Shown here: positions 8,919 to 20,742 of the stretch, piece by piece
Numbering within the stretch: position 1 is the stretch's first letter
Layout of the letters: the number at the start of each line of letters is the position of its first letter
NCBI GenBank assembly: GCA_964599565.1
Contig: CAZRFE010000025.1
Coordinates: 1-32,568 of the forward strand
Length of the DNA stretch: 32,568 bases
Reading direction: 5' to 3'
Source of the DNA: JAJUFS01 sp964599565
GTDB taxonomy: Bacteria; Pseudomonadota; Gammaproteobacteria; Natronospirales; JAJUFS01
Program-made: the position numbers and the translations under genes
The notes under the pieces: generated by a model
What the model was told of the DNA's origin: nothing
Seen by the model: only the letters and a program-made list of their open reading frames with translations
Databases searched by the model: none

Positions 8919-8924
8919 TAAAAT
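8919..8924 (+). promoter_or_regulatory. Candidate -10 box of mnmA
   Basis: TAAAAT lies ten bases before the mnmA ATG (8934), and no Shine-Dalgarno sequence lies between them. If this is the -10 element, the transcript would start within a few bases of the ATG and be nearly leaderless. No convincing -35 box is seen at normal spacing. Confidence 0.4.
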
Positions 8925-8933
8925 GCGCGCCTT

Positions 8934-10037
8934 ATGAAAAAGGAACGAATCATTGTCGGTCTTTCCGGCGGCGTCGATTCTGCCGTCGCGGCGCTCATGC
9001 TCGTCGAGCAGGGCCACGACGTGCACGCGCTGTTCATGGACAACTGGGAAGACGACGAAGACGAGACCTACTGCAATGCCGCCGAGGATTTCCAGGACGC
9101 GCGACAGGTTGCACAGACGCTGGGCATTCCGCTCACCAAGGTGAACTTCGCGCGCGAGTACCGCGAGCGTGTGTTCAGTTACTTCCTCAAGGAATACGAA
9201 GCCGGCCGCACGCCGAACCCGGACGTGCTGTGCAATTCCGAGATCAAGTTCAAGGCGTTTCTGGATTACGCGCTGCGACTTGGCGCGGACTGGATCGCGA
9301 CGGGTCATTACGCGCGCGTGCGTCATGATGATCGTGCGACCTTGCTGAAAGGTCTCGATACAACGAAGGACCAGAGCTATTTCCTGCACGCGGTGCCCCA
9401 GGCAGCGCTCGCGAAGACGCTGTTCCCGCTCGGCGCACTGGAAAAATCCGTGGTGCGCGAGCGCGCCGAGGCGGCGGGTTTCGCGAATTTCCGCAAGAAG
9501 GATTCAACCGGCATCTGCTTCATCGGCGAGCGTCCCTTTCGCGAGTTCCTGCAGAAATACCTGCCGGTGAAACCTGGCAGCATTGTCACGCCGGAAGGCC
9601 GCACTGTCGGCGAACACCAGGGTCTCACCTACTACACCATCGGGCAGCGCAAGGGACTTCACGTCGGCGGTCTGAAGGATGGCGACGAATCACCGTGGTA
9701 TGTCGCGGAGAAGCGCATGGATCGCAACGAACTTGTCGTCGTGCAGGGACACGACCATCCACTGCTGCTGCGCGACTCCCTGGACGCCGTTGCCCTGCAC
9801 TGGATCAACGATGCGCCCGCAGACGGCGCGGCACTGCACGCAAAGACGCGTTACCGCCAGGCCGACCAGGCGTGCCGCATTTTCCTGTCCGCAGGCCGCG
9901 CGCAGGTGCGCTTCGACGAACCGCAGCGCGCGGTGACGCCGGGGCAGTACGTTGTCTTCTATGACGGCGATGCCTGTCTTGGTGGCGGCATCATCGAGCG
10001 CGCGTACGATCGCGACGGCGTGCGCGCGGCATCCTGA
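8934..10037 (+). CDS. mnmA: tRNA-specific 2-thiouridylase MnmA
   Basis: MnmA puts sulfur on C2 of the wobble uridine of tRNAs for Lys, Glu and Gln, using ATP to activate the base and persulfide sulfur relayed by the Tus proteins from IscS. At 367 residues it has the usual length. The N-terminal PP-loop SGGVDS is at residues 11-16. The two catalytic cysteines are Cys100 (in TPNPDVLCNSE) and Cys195 (in STGICFIGER), and the GHYARV and IGQRKGL family motifs are present. The ATG follows a candidate -10 box with almost no leader and no ribosome binding site. It is followed 41 bases later by hflD, the standard gammaproteobacterial order. Identification is secure. Confidence 0.97.
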   Translation: MKKERIIVGLSGGVDSAVAALMLVEQGHDVHALFMDNWEDDEDETYCNAAEDFQDARQVAQTLGIPLTKVNFAREYRERVFSYFLKEYEAGRTPNPDVLCNSEIKFKAFLDYALRLGADWIATGHYARVRHDDRATLLKGLDTTKDQSYFLHAVPQAALAKTLFPLGALEKSVVRERAEAAGFANFRKKDSTGICFIGERPFREFLQKYLPVKPGSIVTPEGRTVGEHQGLTYYTIGQRKGLHVGGLKDGDESPWYVAEKRMDRNELVVVQGHDHPLLLRDSLDAVALHWINDAPADGAALHAKTRYRQADQACRIFLSAGRAQVRFDEPQRAVTPGQYVVFYDGDACLGGGIIERAYDRDGVRAAS

Positions 10038-10078
10038 GACCGCTTCAAAACACATGCCGTTCCGGCGACAATATCCGC

Positions 10079-10699
10079 ATGAACTATTCCATCGATGATC
10101 GCGTGCTCGCGCTTGCAGGACTCGTCCAGGCCGCCTGGCTCACGGATCGCGTTGCATACACGGGCGAAACCGAACCGGCCGCTCTCGACAGCGCGCTGGG
10201 CTCGCTGTTCACCTTCGAGGCCAGCGATGTGCCGGGCGTTTTCGGCGGACGCGAGCGCGTGCGGCCCGGCCTTGAAATCCTGAGCCGCCTGCTTGGCAAC
10301 CGCGGCCGTCCCGAGGAACTGCGCCTGACGCGCTATCTCGTCGCACTTTCCGGCCATGCGCAGCGCGCGCTCGGCAACGACGACCTGATGGGCGCGGTAC
10401 GCCGCGGCCTGGAACGCGCCGAGCAGCAGAAAAGCCATTTCGACGGCTGGGATTCGCCCGTCGTCGCTAGCCTCGCCGACATTTATGTCCGCACCATCGG
10501 TACGCTGGAACCGCGCATCATGATCAGCGGCGAACCGGCGCGCCTGCAGAATCCCGCCAACGTCGATCACATCCGCGCGCTGCTGCTCGCCGGCATCCGC
10601 GCCGCCGTGCTCTGGCGGCAGACGGGCGGACGAAAGTGGCAGCTGATGTTCTCGCGCGGCAAGCTCAAGCACGCCGCCGACCGCCTGCTTGCGGCCTGA
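10079..10699 (+). CDS. hflD: High-frequency lysogenization protein HflD homologue
   Basis: The 206-residue, mostly helical protein matches the HflD family. It starts with DRVLALAGLVQAAWL, has the central LGNRGRPEELRLTRYLVALSG region, and ends with NPANVDHIRALLLAGIRAAVLWRQTGGRKWQLMFSR, a very characteristic C-terminus. In E. coli HflD is a peripheral inner-membrane protein that binds lambda CII and reduces its activity; its cellular role outside phage infection is not settled. The position directly after mnmA is the conserved context and confirms the call. The usual next gene, purB, is absent and acnA follows instead with its own promoter. Confidence 0.93.
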   Translation: MNYSIDDRVLALAGLVQAAWLTDRVAYTGETEPAALDSALGSLFTFEASDVPGVFGGRERVRPGLEILSRLLGNRGRPEELRLTRYLVALSGHAQRALGNDDLMGAVRRGLERAEQQKSHFDGWDSPVVASLADIYVRTIGTLEPRIMISGEPARLQNPANVDHIRALLLAGIRAAVLWRQTGGRKWQLMFSRGKLKHAADRLLAA

Positions 10700-10777
10700 C
10701 CGGTCGCCGACACGACAATACCTCGCGTCCCGCTCACGAACTTCCGCCACGCCATGGAGGGCGGCGGCGCACTCCTT

Positions 10778-10783
10778 TATAAT
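10778..10783 (+). promoter_or_regulatory. Candidate -10 box of acnA
   Basis: A perfect TATAAT stands 68 bases before the acnA start codon. The corresponding -35 position (10755-10760, TGGAGG) is poor, so an activator may be needed. Transcription would start near 10790, just before the leader hairpin at 10797-10820. Confidence 0.5.
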
Positions 10784-10796
10784 GTGCGGCCTTTAC

Positions 10797-10820
10797 GACG
10801 TTCCCGGTTCCGGGGACGTC
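10797..10820 (+). promoter_or_regulatory. Hairpin in the acnA leader
   Basis: GACGTTCCC (10797-10805) pairs with GGGGACGTC (10812-10820) across a six-base loop, with one G-U pair in RNA. It would lie at the very 5' end of the predicted acnA mRNA. No T-run follows, so it is not a terminator. It could stabilise the transcript or bind a regulator. Confidence 0.4.
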
Positions 10821-10851
10821 TCACAGTCTCACCACTCAGCCGGAGGCCTCG

Positions 10852-13692
<2,841 letters not shown>

Positions 13693-13730
13693 GACGGATC
13701 GCCTGGCTGCAAACCAGGAGGTTGAACAGG

Positions 13731-13757
13731 AAACCCCGCCGAACGGCGGGGTTTTTT
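13731..13757 (+). terminator. Intrinsic terminator after acnA
   Basis: The stem CCCCGCC / GGCGGGG (extendable with the flanking A and T residues) closes a GAAC loop and is followed by six T residues. It sits 38 bases after the acnA stop and before the convergent hemerythrin-like gene. Confidence 0.92.
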
Positions 13758-13788
13758 CATGGGCGTCACGTAATGCGCGGGATTTCGT

Positions 13789-14235
13789 TCATGTCCGCTT
13801 CAGCAACAGGCCGAACACGCGTGGCGCCGCCTCCGGCTCCACCGCGGCGGCGGCGCCATCATCGGCGCCGACGAAACGGATGTGCGCGAGCAGCCATGAT
13901 CTGAGCTGGTGCAGTCCCTGGAAGGTGATGTTGCTGTTTGCATCGTCCATGCGCGCGAGCATGTCGTCCAGCCGCTGGATGAGATCGCGCTGTTCTTCCA
14001 GGTTCTCGCTGTAGGACGCATGCCCCGACAGGTGCATCAGCCGTTCCTCGGCGTCGAGATGCGACAGCGCGCAGCGGCGCAGCTTCTCCACGATGCCGCG
14101 GCAGGCATCGACGCCGCGGCGCCGATGCACGGCTTCATGGAGTTCGTTGAGCAGGCCGGCCAGCGCCTTGTGATGCGCATCGATTTCCGGGACGCCGATC
14201 AGCAGCGTTTCGTGCCATGTGACGAGCGGAACCAT
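13789..14235 (-). CDS. Hemerythrin-like protein lacking several iron ligands
   Basis: The 148-residue protein has the four-helix bacteriohemerythrin layout: an N-terminal VTWHETLLIGVPEID, the HHKAL motif at 21-25, SHLDAEERLM at 59-68 and LRSWLLAHI at 111-119. Bacteriohemerythrins bind O2 at a diiron site held by five His, one Glu and one Asp. Compared with Methylococcus bacteriohemerythrin, the alignment is gap-free across the middle helix. The usual HxxxH pair there is Asn78 and Gln82, and the Asp five residues after the last His is Gly123. Three of seven ligands are therefore replaced. It has probably lost the diiron site or binds a single metal. A good GGGGGA precedes the ATG. The last ~25 residues form an Ala/Pro-rich tail. 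Confidence 0.85.
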   Translation of the reverse strand: MVPLVTWHETLLIGVPEIDAHHKALAGLLNELHEAVHRRRGVDACRGIVEKLRRCALSHLDAEERLMHLSGHASYSENLEEQRDLIQRLDDMLARMDDANSNITFQGLHQLRSWLLAHIRFVGADDGAAAAVEPEAAPRVFGLLLKRT

Positions 14236-14327
14236 GCTTTTCCCCCTTCGCGCTTGTCAGTAAAGAAGGGTTGTACGAGATCGCGAATGTCATTAATGGG
14301 CCACGCGTCACATATCAGGAAATCGGA

Positions 14328-14920
14328 TCATGGAAGCAACCACACGTCCGCGCGCCGGTTCTTTCGCCGTCCGGCCGAACTGTCATTGGAGGCGACCCGC
14401 CGCGTGTTGCCGAGACCTTCCGCGGCGGCGGCGGCGACCGCGCGCCGCCAGCATCTGCGCGAGATCCTCGCCGGTGCCTGCGCCAGCGATTCCGCATCGG
14501 CCCGGTTGGAACCCGAGCAACATCAGTTTCCGATCCCGGTGCAGCGCCATGAAGCTGACGATACGTTCGATGTCGCGCGCACGCTTAATGCCGAGCGGTT
14601 TCATTGCGCACGTATGGCAGTCCGATGGAACCGATGCCGTTCTGAACCGCGGCGACGCGATCGGACAGTTCGCTCGACGACTCGAAACGCTGCGCGTCGC
14701 CCGCGAGCGCCACATCGTTTGCATCACGCACCAGCGAGCGGAACGTATCGAACGTGCCGGAATTGCCGTCGCGCGTGTTGCCCGTGTCTTCCTGCCGGTG
14801 CTTCTTGAGCTTCCGCAGCTGATCGACCAGCGCAGTGCGATCCGACTCCGATGTGCTGTTGCGCTGCGCGCCGTTCGCCGCGCCGTTGCCTGCGTCATGT
14901 TGTCCACCTCGAAGATTCAT
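14328..14920 (-). pseudogene. Decayed phosphate-binding-protein/OmpA fusion gene
   Basis: The minus strand carries the pieces of one protein spread over three frames. Frame A (14920-14585) encodes a piece typical of PstS-like binding domains: DGNSGTFDTFRSLV, RFESSSELSDRVA and NGIGSIGLPYVRN. It then meets a stop. The next frame (from about 14604) reads RDIERIVSFMALHRDRKLML, the first half of an OmpA C-terminal domain. It must then switch near 14508 (NRADAESLAQA), near 14472 (GEDLAQMLAARG) and near 14438 to reach GLGNTRRVASND and GRRKNRRADVWLLP, the classic peptidoglycan-binding OmpA ending, with a stop at 14328-14330. The N-terminal half of the binding domain and the segment joining it to the OmpA domain are missing. 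G/C-ending codons persist in each piece, indicating recent decay. Four frame changes make a single sequencing error unlikely. Confidence 0.75.
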
Positions 14921-14997
14921 TCACGGCGAACAGTGCGTGGACGATGACAACCCGGTGAAGGGCAAATGAAGGATCAATGATCGAAGCGCGTCTGCCC

Positions 14998-15003
14998 TAT
15001 AAT
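14998..15003 (+). promoter_or_regulatory. Candidate -10 box of small membrane protein gene
   Basis: A perfect TATAAT lies 32 bases before the ATG at 15036. No good -35 box is present at 16-18 bases upstream, so the promoter may be weak or activator-dependent. Confidence 0.4.
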
Positions 15004-15035
15004 TCGCCCACCTTCCCGCCAGCCCCGGAGCCGCC

Positions 15036-15449
15036 ATGCTTGTCCTTGCCCTTGCCTTCAACGTCTTCACGGTTGCACTGGCTTTCATCGGGATGATGGT
15101 CGTGTTCATGGGCGGCGGCGGTTACCTGCCTGTGCTGATCCTCTTGCTCGCGCTGTCCCTGCCAGTGTCGGCACTGATGTTGGCGGGCGGTTTCGCGTGG
15201 TTTGCACGCGACAGCGGCATGCGCGGTGCTGCGCGTGCGATCTGGCGGGCGATTCCGCAATGGCTCGCAGTCACGTTCTGGCTGGCAGCGGCGCTGATCT
15301 TCTGCGGAGAACTGGCATTGCTGGTCACGCTGCAGCTTGCCGAGGAAGCGCCGCGCGCATGGCAGCACCTGCCGCTGCTGGCGGGAATCGTCGCCGCACT
15401 TTCATACTGCGTGATCTATGCGGTGCGCAGCAGGCGTACGGCGGACTGA
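15036..15449 (+). CDS. Small four-helix membrane protein
   Basis: The 137-residue protein is almost entirely hydrophobic, with four predicted transmembrane segments at about 3-24, 29-53, 75-97 and 109-128. The loops are short and there is a basic C-terminus (RSRRTAD), consistent with an inner-membrane protein with a cytoplasmic tail. No family is recognised and no catalytic motif is seen. GGAG stands five bases before the ATG and a TATAAT lies upstream. The gene ends one base before the end of the convergent lipoprotein gene, so no room is left for a separate terminator. Confidence 0.75.
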   Translation: MLVLALAFNVFTVALAFIGMMVVFMGGGGYLPVLILLLALSLPVSALMLAGGFAWFARDSGMRGAARAIWRAIPQWLAVTFWLAAALIFCGELALLVTLQLAEEAPRAWQHLPLLAGIVAALSYCVIYAVRSRRTAD

Positions 15450-15450
15450 T

Positions 15451-15885
15451 TCAGTTCGCGTATTCGGGGTAATAGACGATCGAACTGACGCGGCCGTCTT
15501 CAAGCATGAAGACGACAGGCGCGGACTGCCGCCGATCGACGCCGTCCTGGTCGGTGAATACGACCTCTTCGATGGCATGGATGCCATCCGGCGTGGCGTG
15601 CAGGCAACGAAGCGTGGAGCGGCAGCTCGGGCATTGCGTGGTGTATGTTTCCACGGCTTCGAGCACGGCTTCCTTGCCGTTCAACGCAGAACGCGGTGCG
15701 TTTTCCGGGGAGAGGAAGACAGCGGTTGCATCGCGCGCGATCCACGGCGCAATCAATGCCGCGTCCGCGCTGTTGGCAGCTTCGATGTATCGCTGCGCAA
15801 TCGCGCACCCGTCCGTCAGGCGCGCCGGTCCCCCGGCACAGCCGGCGAGCGCCATCGAAAGAATCGCAACCGCAGAACGGATCAT
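15451..15885 (-). CDS. NTF2/SnoaL-like lipoprotein
   Basis: The 144-residue product has a lipoprotein signal peptide with lipobox LAGC (Cys at residue 16), followed by Ala-Gly-Gly, so it is probably anchored to a periplasmic membrane face. The body looks like an NTF2-like or SnoaL-like cone fold: a first helix (CAIAQRYIEAANSADAALIAPWI), a strand region DATAVFLSPENAP with NGKEAVLEAVETY, and a final strand set ending in GRVSSIVYYPEYAN. Such domains serve as small enzymes or binding proteins, and no function can be assigned here. Cysteines at CPSCRSTLRC could form disulfides in the periplasm. Its ATG overlaps the stop of the GIY-YIG gene by four bases, so the two are translated together. Confidence 0.75.
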   Translation of the reverse strand: MIRSAVAILSMALAGCAGGPARLTDGCAIAQRYIEAANSADAALIAPWIARDATAVFLSPENAPRSALNGKEAVLEAVETYTTQCPSCRSTLRCLHATPDGIHAIEEVVFTDQDGVDRRQSAPVVFMLEDGRVSSIVYYPEYAN

Positions 15886-16187
15886 GCCCGCACCTCCGCG
15901 TCCGTGAATCCCAGCAGGTCAAGCAATGCCGTGCGCGACGGTGCAGCACGCACCACGGCTTCCTTTCGCGCGCGCACGAGTTTCTTCATGCGCGCTTCCG
16001 CGCGCAGGGCAAGACTCCGGTCGCCCAGCGCAACCGCATAAACCAGCTCGTGCTTGCGCGCCGTGCGCGTGAAGCGCGCACCGCGACCGTTGCGCGCGCG
16101 GTGCTCGGCCAGCCGGCGCACCGGATCCGTCGCAATTCCCGTGTAATAGCGCCCGTCGCAATCGAGGATGTAAAGATGCCACTGCAT
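15882..16187 (-). CDS. GIY-YIG domain protein, YhbQ-like
   Basis: The 101-residue protein is a stand-alone GIY-YIG nuclease-fold domain of the small UPF0213/YhbQ type. WHLYILDCDGRYYTGIATD holds the two short strands with the motif's tyrosines and glycine. VRRLAEH carries the conserved arginine and histidine, and RAEARMKKLVRARKEA is the family's helix with the expected glutamate. GIY-YIG domains cleave DNA using a single metal ion; some YhbQ-like members show nuclease activity on damaged or single-stranded DNA, but the physiological role is unclear. It is the first gene of a two-gene unit, overlapping the lipoprotein gene by ATGA. Confidence 0.88.
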   Translation of the reverse strand: MQWHLYILDCDGRYYTGIATDPVRRLAEHRARNGRGARFTRTARKHELVYAVALGDRSLALRAEARMKKLVRARKEAVVRAAPSRTALLDLLGFTDAEVRA

Positions 16188-16218
16188 GGAGCGGAAGATA
16201 CCATGCGACGGTTCACGC

Positions 16219-16434
16219 CTACTTGTGCTTTTCCTTCGCCAGGAGGAAGGTCACGTGCAGCGTCACGCGCCACGCCGCGATCTTGCCTTCCTCGACCACG
16301 ACCTTCTGTTCCTTCACCCATGCGTTCGTGACGTAATCCAGCCGCGTGCAGGCTTCCGCCACGCCCTGCTGGACCGCATCCTCGAAGCTTCGAGTTGATT
16401 CCGAAATGATCTCGATGACTTTCGCTACGCTCAT
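16219..16434 (-). CDS. Dodecin, flavin-binding storage protein
   Basis: The 71-residue protein matches dodecin. It opens with MSVAKVIEIISESTRSFEDA, continues with AVQQGVAEACTRLDYVTNAWV, and ends in the beta segment IAAWRVTLHVTFLLA with a Lys-rich tail. Dodecins form hollow dodecamers that bind flavins (FMN, FAD or lumichrome) and are thought to buffer free flavin and limit photo-oxidation. The tryptophan in NAWV lies at the position that stacks on the flavin in bacterial dodecins. The start at 16434 is chosen because GGAG precedes it at good spacing and because the open frame continuing upstream is Arg-rich and unlike dodecin. Confidence 0.93.
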   Translation of the reverse strand: MSVAKVIEIISESTRSFEDAVQQGVAEACTRLDYVTNAWVKEQKVVVEEGKIAAWRVTLHVTFLLAKEKHK

Positions 16435-16613
16435 CTGCCGTCTCCGTTCCGCGTGCAAGTAACGCGCGGGCAGTTGCGCCCGCGCGCAGCCAACATCAAA
16501 CTGTGCATCGCTCGGGCGGAATTCAACGCCACGGCGCAAACGGCAACGAAAAGAAAAAACGCTGTCATATCGCAGGGAACTCCTGCGGCAGACAAACCCA
16601 AGGGGGAACTGCG

Positions 16614-18761
<2,148 letters not shown>

Positions 18762-18786
18762 CGTCCGGACAACGCATGAAGAACAG

Positions 18787-18815
18787 AAGCCGGGAATTTC
18801 CCGGCTTTTGCTTTT
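18787..18815 (+). terminator. Intrinsic terminator after prolyl oligopeptidase gene
   Basis: AAGCCGGGA pairs with TCCCGGCTT around a three-base loop and is followed by TTGCTTTT. It lies between the convergent peptidase and acyltransferase genes and, read from the other strand, could also serve the latter. Confidence 0.85.
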
Positions 18816-18832
18816 CGCGGCTGAAGCCGCGC

Positions 18833-19822
18833 CTATGGAGTGTCATCCAGGGGGATTGTCGGCGCCGGATACTCCGGGTTCGCCTTGCCGTCGGGCTGGT
18901 TGTTGAAGATGCGCAACGTCCACAGATAGTCCGCGGGTTGCAGGCGAACGAGTCTTTCCAGTTCGCGGCGAATGACGAAACAGTTGTGTTCTGCGTCCTC
19001 GGAGGAAAGATCGGATACCGGCGGGAATATCTTCAGCGTGTAGCGGCCCGTTCCTGCGTCGAACAGCGTCGTGACCGGCAGTACGTCGGCGCCGGCAAGC
19101 GCAAGCAGCCGTCCCGTGCCGAGCACGGTACTCGTCGGCTTTCCGAAGAACGGCGCGAACACCGACCGCTTGAGATGACCGTGATCTTCATCCGGCAGGT
19201 AGAACAGCACGCGGCCGCCCTGCACTTCGCGGATCACGCGGCGCACCGGCATGGTGCGGTCAAACACGCGGTCGCCGTAGCGCGAACGCAGTCGCATGAA
19301 TGCCCAGTCCGCAAGTCCGCTCTTCGGCTCGCTCGTCAGGCCGAGCATCGGCCAGCGGCCGCACAGTGCAAGTCCGCCGACGTCCAGCGCAATGGTGTGC
19401 GGACTCAGCAGGATCGCAGGCCTGCCCGCCGCGCGCACGGCATCAAGATGTTCCGCGCCTTCGAAGGTGACGCGCTTCTGCAGGCTCGCCTGCCCGCCCC
19501 ACCACAGATCGCCGAGATCCAGCGCGACGCGAAGAAGGCGCGTTGCGAATTCCCGCTTCAATGCATCCCGTTGCGCGTCATCAAGTTCGGAAAAACACGT
19601 GCCGAGGTTCACGTCCACGATCTGCCGTCGCCGCCAGCGCTTCTCGAGCAGCCGCGGGCCGAAGCGGCGCGCTGCACGATCACGCAGTGCGCGCGGCGTG
19701 AGTTTCAGCAGGAGAAACCCGGCGTGCACGCCGAGCCGCGCGAGCAAGCCCGGGCGCGGATGCGACGTGCGTGCGTAATTGCGGCGCGGCGCGGCGCCGC
19801 CGACAGGCTGTTCGTCCTGCAT
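18833..19822 (-). CDS. LpxL/LpxM-type lysophospholipid acyltransferase
   Basis: The 329-residue protein belongs to the lipid A lauroyl/myristoyl acyltransferase family, which adds secondary acyl chains to Kdo2-lipid IVA at the inner membrane. The catalytic HX4D motif is His142-Asp147 (SPHTIALD). FYLPDEDHG followed by SVFAPFFG is the family's substrate-binding region, and an N-terminal hydrophobic stretch (GVHAGFLLLKLTP) acts as anchor. The start at 19822 is chosen because AAGGGAAA precedes it and the previous gene's stop is only two bases away (TGAGCATG), giving translational coupling. The first frame ATG at 19867 would lie inside the sulfurtransferase gene. Acyl chain and position specificity cannot be read from the sequence. 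Ornithine-lipid or other acyl acceptors remain possible. Confidence 0.88.
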   Translation of the reverse strand: MQDEQPVGGAAPRRNYARTSHPRPGLLARLGVHAGFLLLKLTPRALRDRAARRFGPRLLEKRWRRRQIVDVNLGTCFSELDDAQRDALKREFATRLLRVALDLGDLWWGGQASLQKRVTFEGAEHLDAVRAAGRPAILLSPHTIALDVGGLALCGRWPMLGLTSEPKSGLADWAFMRLRSRYGDRVFDRTMPVRRVIREVQGGRVLFYLPDEDHGHLKRSVFAPFFGKPTSTVLGTGRLLALAGADVLPVTTLFDAGTGRYTLKIFPPVSDLSSEDAEHNCFVIRRELERLVRLQPADYLWTLRIFNNQPDGKANPEYPAPTIPLDDTP

Positions 19823-19824
19823 GC

Positions 19825-20670
19825 TCAGTTTCCCTTCGCCACCGGCCGCGATGCATCGCGAATCCATTCACTCCACGAACCGGCATAAAGACGCGAGCCG
19901 TGCAGGCCGGCGCGCGCCATCGCGAGCATGTTGTGAGCTGCGGTGACGCCGGAGCCGCAGTAATGCACGACGCGATCAGCACGGCCGGCGGCAACGCTTG
20001 CGAACCGCTCGCGCAATATTTCCGGTGGGAGCATGCATCCGTCCGCGCGCAGGTTCTCCATGAACGGCCGGTTGACAGCGCCTGGAATGTGACCGGCAAC
20101 GGGATCGATCGGCTCGACGTCGCCGCGGAAACGTTCCGCGCCGCGCGCGTCCACGACATGCCAGTCCGCCTTGCCGTTCACCGCATCCAGCATCTCGTCG
20201 CTGTTCACCGTCTCGACGAGCGCGGGACGCTGCTCGAAACGGACCGCCGCGTGCTGCGAAACCGCATCGCCTGTTTCAAACCCCGCGGCGCACCACGCCT
20301 GCCAGCCGCCATCAAGCACCGCGACTGCCTCGTGGCCAAGCCAGCGCAGCAGCCACCACAATCGTGCCGCCATCGCACCGCTGTTCGCGTCATACGCGAC
20401 AACCTGCGTGTTCCGGCCGATTCCCCAGTTGCCGAACGTCTGCGCAAGCGCGCTCGGATCCGGCAACGGATGTCGCCCGGTGCGCTCCGTCACCGCACCG
20501 GAAAGGTCGCGCTCAAGATGTGCGTAGGCTGCGCCCGGAATGTGCGCGTCGCGCCAGGCGGTCTCGCCTGCATCCGGATCGGCGAGATCGAAACGGCAAT
20601 CCACGACGCGCCAGTCATCGTCGCGAAGGGGAAGCTGAAGGTCGTTCGGGCTGATGAGCGTTGAGAACAT
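19825..20670 (-). CDS. sseA: 3-mercaptopyruvate sulfurtransferase, SseA-like
   Basis: The 281-residue protein has two rhodanese domains. The first (about 5-140) lacks the catalytic cysteine and contains WRVVDCRFDL and VVAYDANSGAMAARLWWLLR. The second (about 160-281) carries Cys238 in YCGSGVTAAHN. The CGSGVTA loop is the mark of 3-mercaptopyruvate sulfurtransferases, as opposed to the CRKGVTA of thiosulfate sulfurtransferases. It would move sulfur from 3-mercaptopyruvate to thiols or cyanide in the cytoplasm. The start at 20670 (MFSTLISP) is chosen because the domain begins there; upstream translation is not rhodanese-like. The ribosome binding site is weak. The acyltransferase gene follows two bases after its stop. 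Confidence 0.92.
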   Translation of the reverse strand: MFSTLISPNDLQLPLRDDDWRVVDCRFDLADPDAGETAWRDAHIPGAAYAHLERDLSGAVTERTGRHPLPDPSALAQTFGNWGIGRNTQVVAYDANSGAMAARLWWLLRWLGHEAVAVLDGGWQAWCAAGFETGDAVSQHAAVRFEQRPALVETVNSDEMLDAVNGKADWHVVDARGAERFRGDVEPIDPVAGHIPGAVNRPFMENLRADGCMLPPEILRERFASVAAGRADRVVHYCGSGVTAAHNMLAMARAGLHGSRLYAGSWSEWIRDASRPVAKGN

Positions 20671-20710
20671 GCGTGCATTTGCCGTTGAGCGGAGCGGGCT
20701 TCTTTTATAC

Positions 20711-20734
20711 CCTCGAATCTTTCCGTTTTCGAGG
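20711..20734. promoter_or_regulatory. Inverted repeat upstream of the SDR gene
   Basis: CCTCGAA (20711-20717) and TTCGAGG (20728-20734) form a perfect 7-bp inverted repeat with a ten-base spacer. It overlaps the end of a possible -10 box (TATACC, 20706-20711) and lies just before the dehydrogenase ATG at 20743. It could be an operator in the divergent region between the sulfurtransferase and dehydrogenase genes, or a leader hairpin. Confidence 0.35.
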
Positions 20735-20742
20735 ACTCGAGC

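Noticed and set aside
14383..14907. 174-codon minus-strand open frame
   Set aside because: Its first half is Arg/Ser-rich out-of-frame translation of the binding-domain remnant. Only its second half carries real OmpA-domain sequence, so it is listed as part of the pseudogene.
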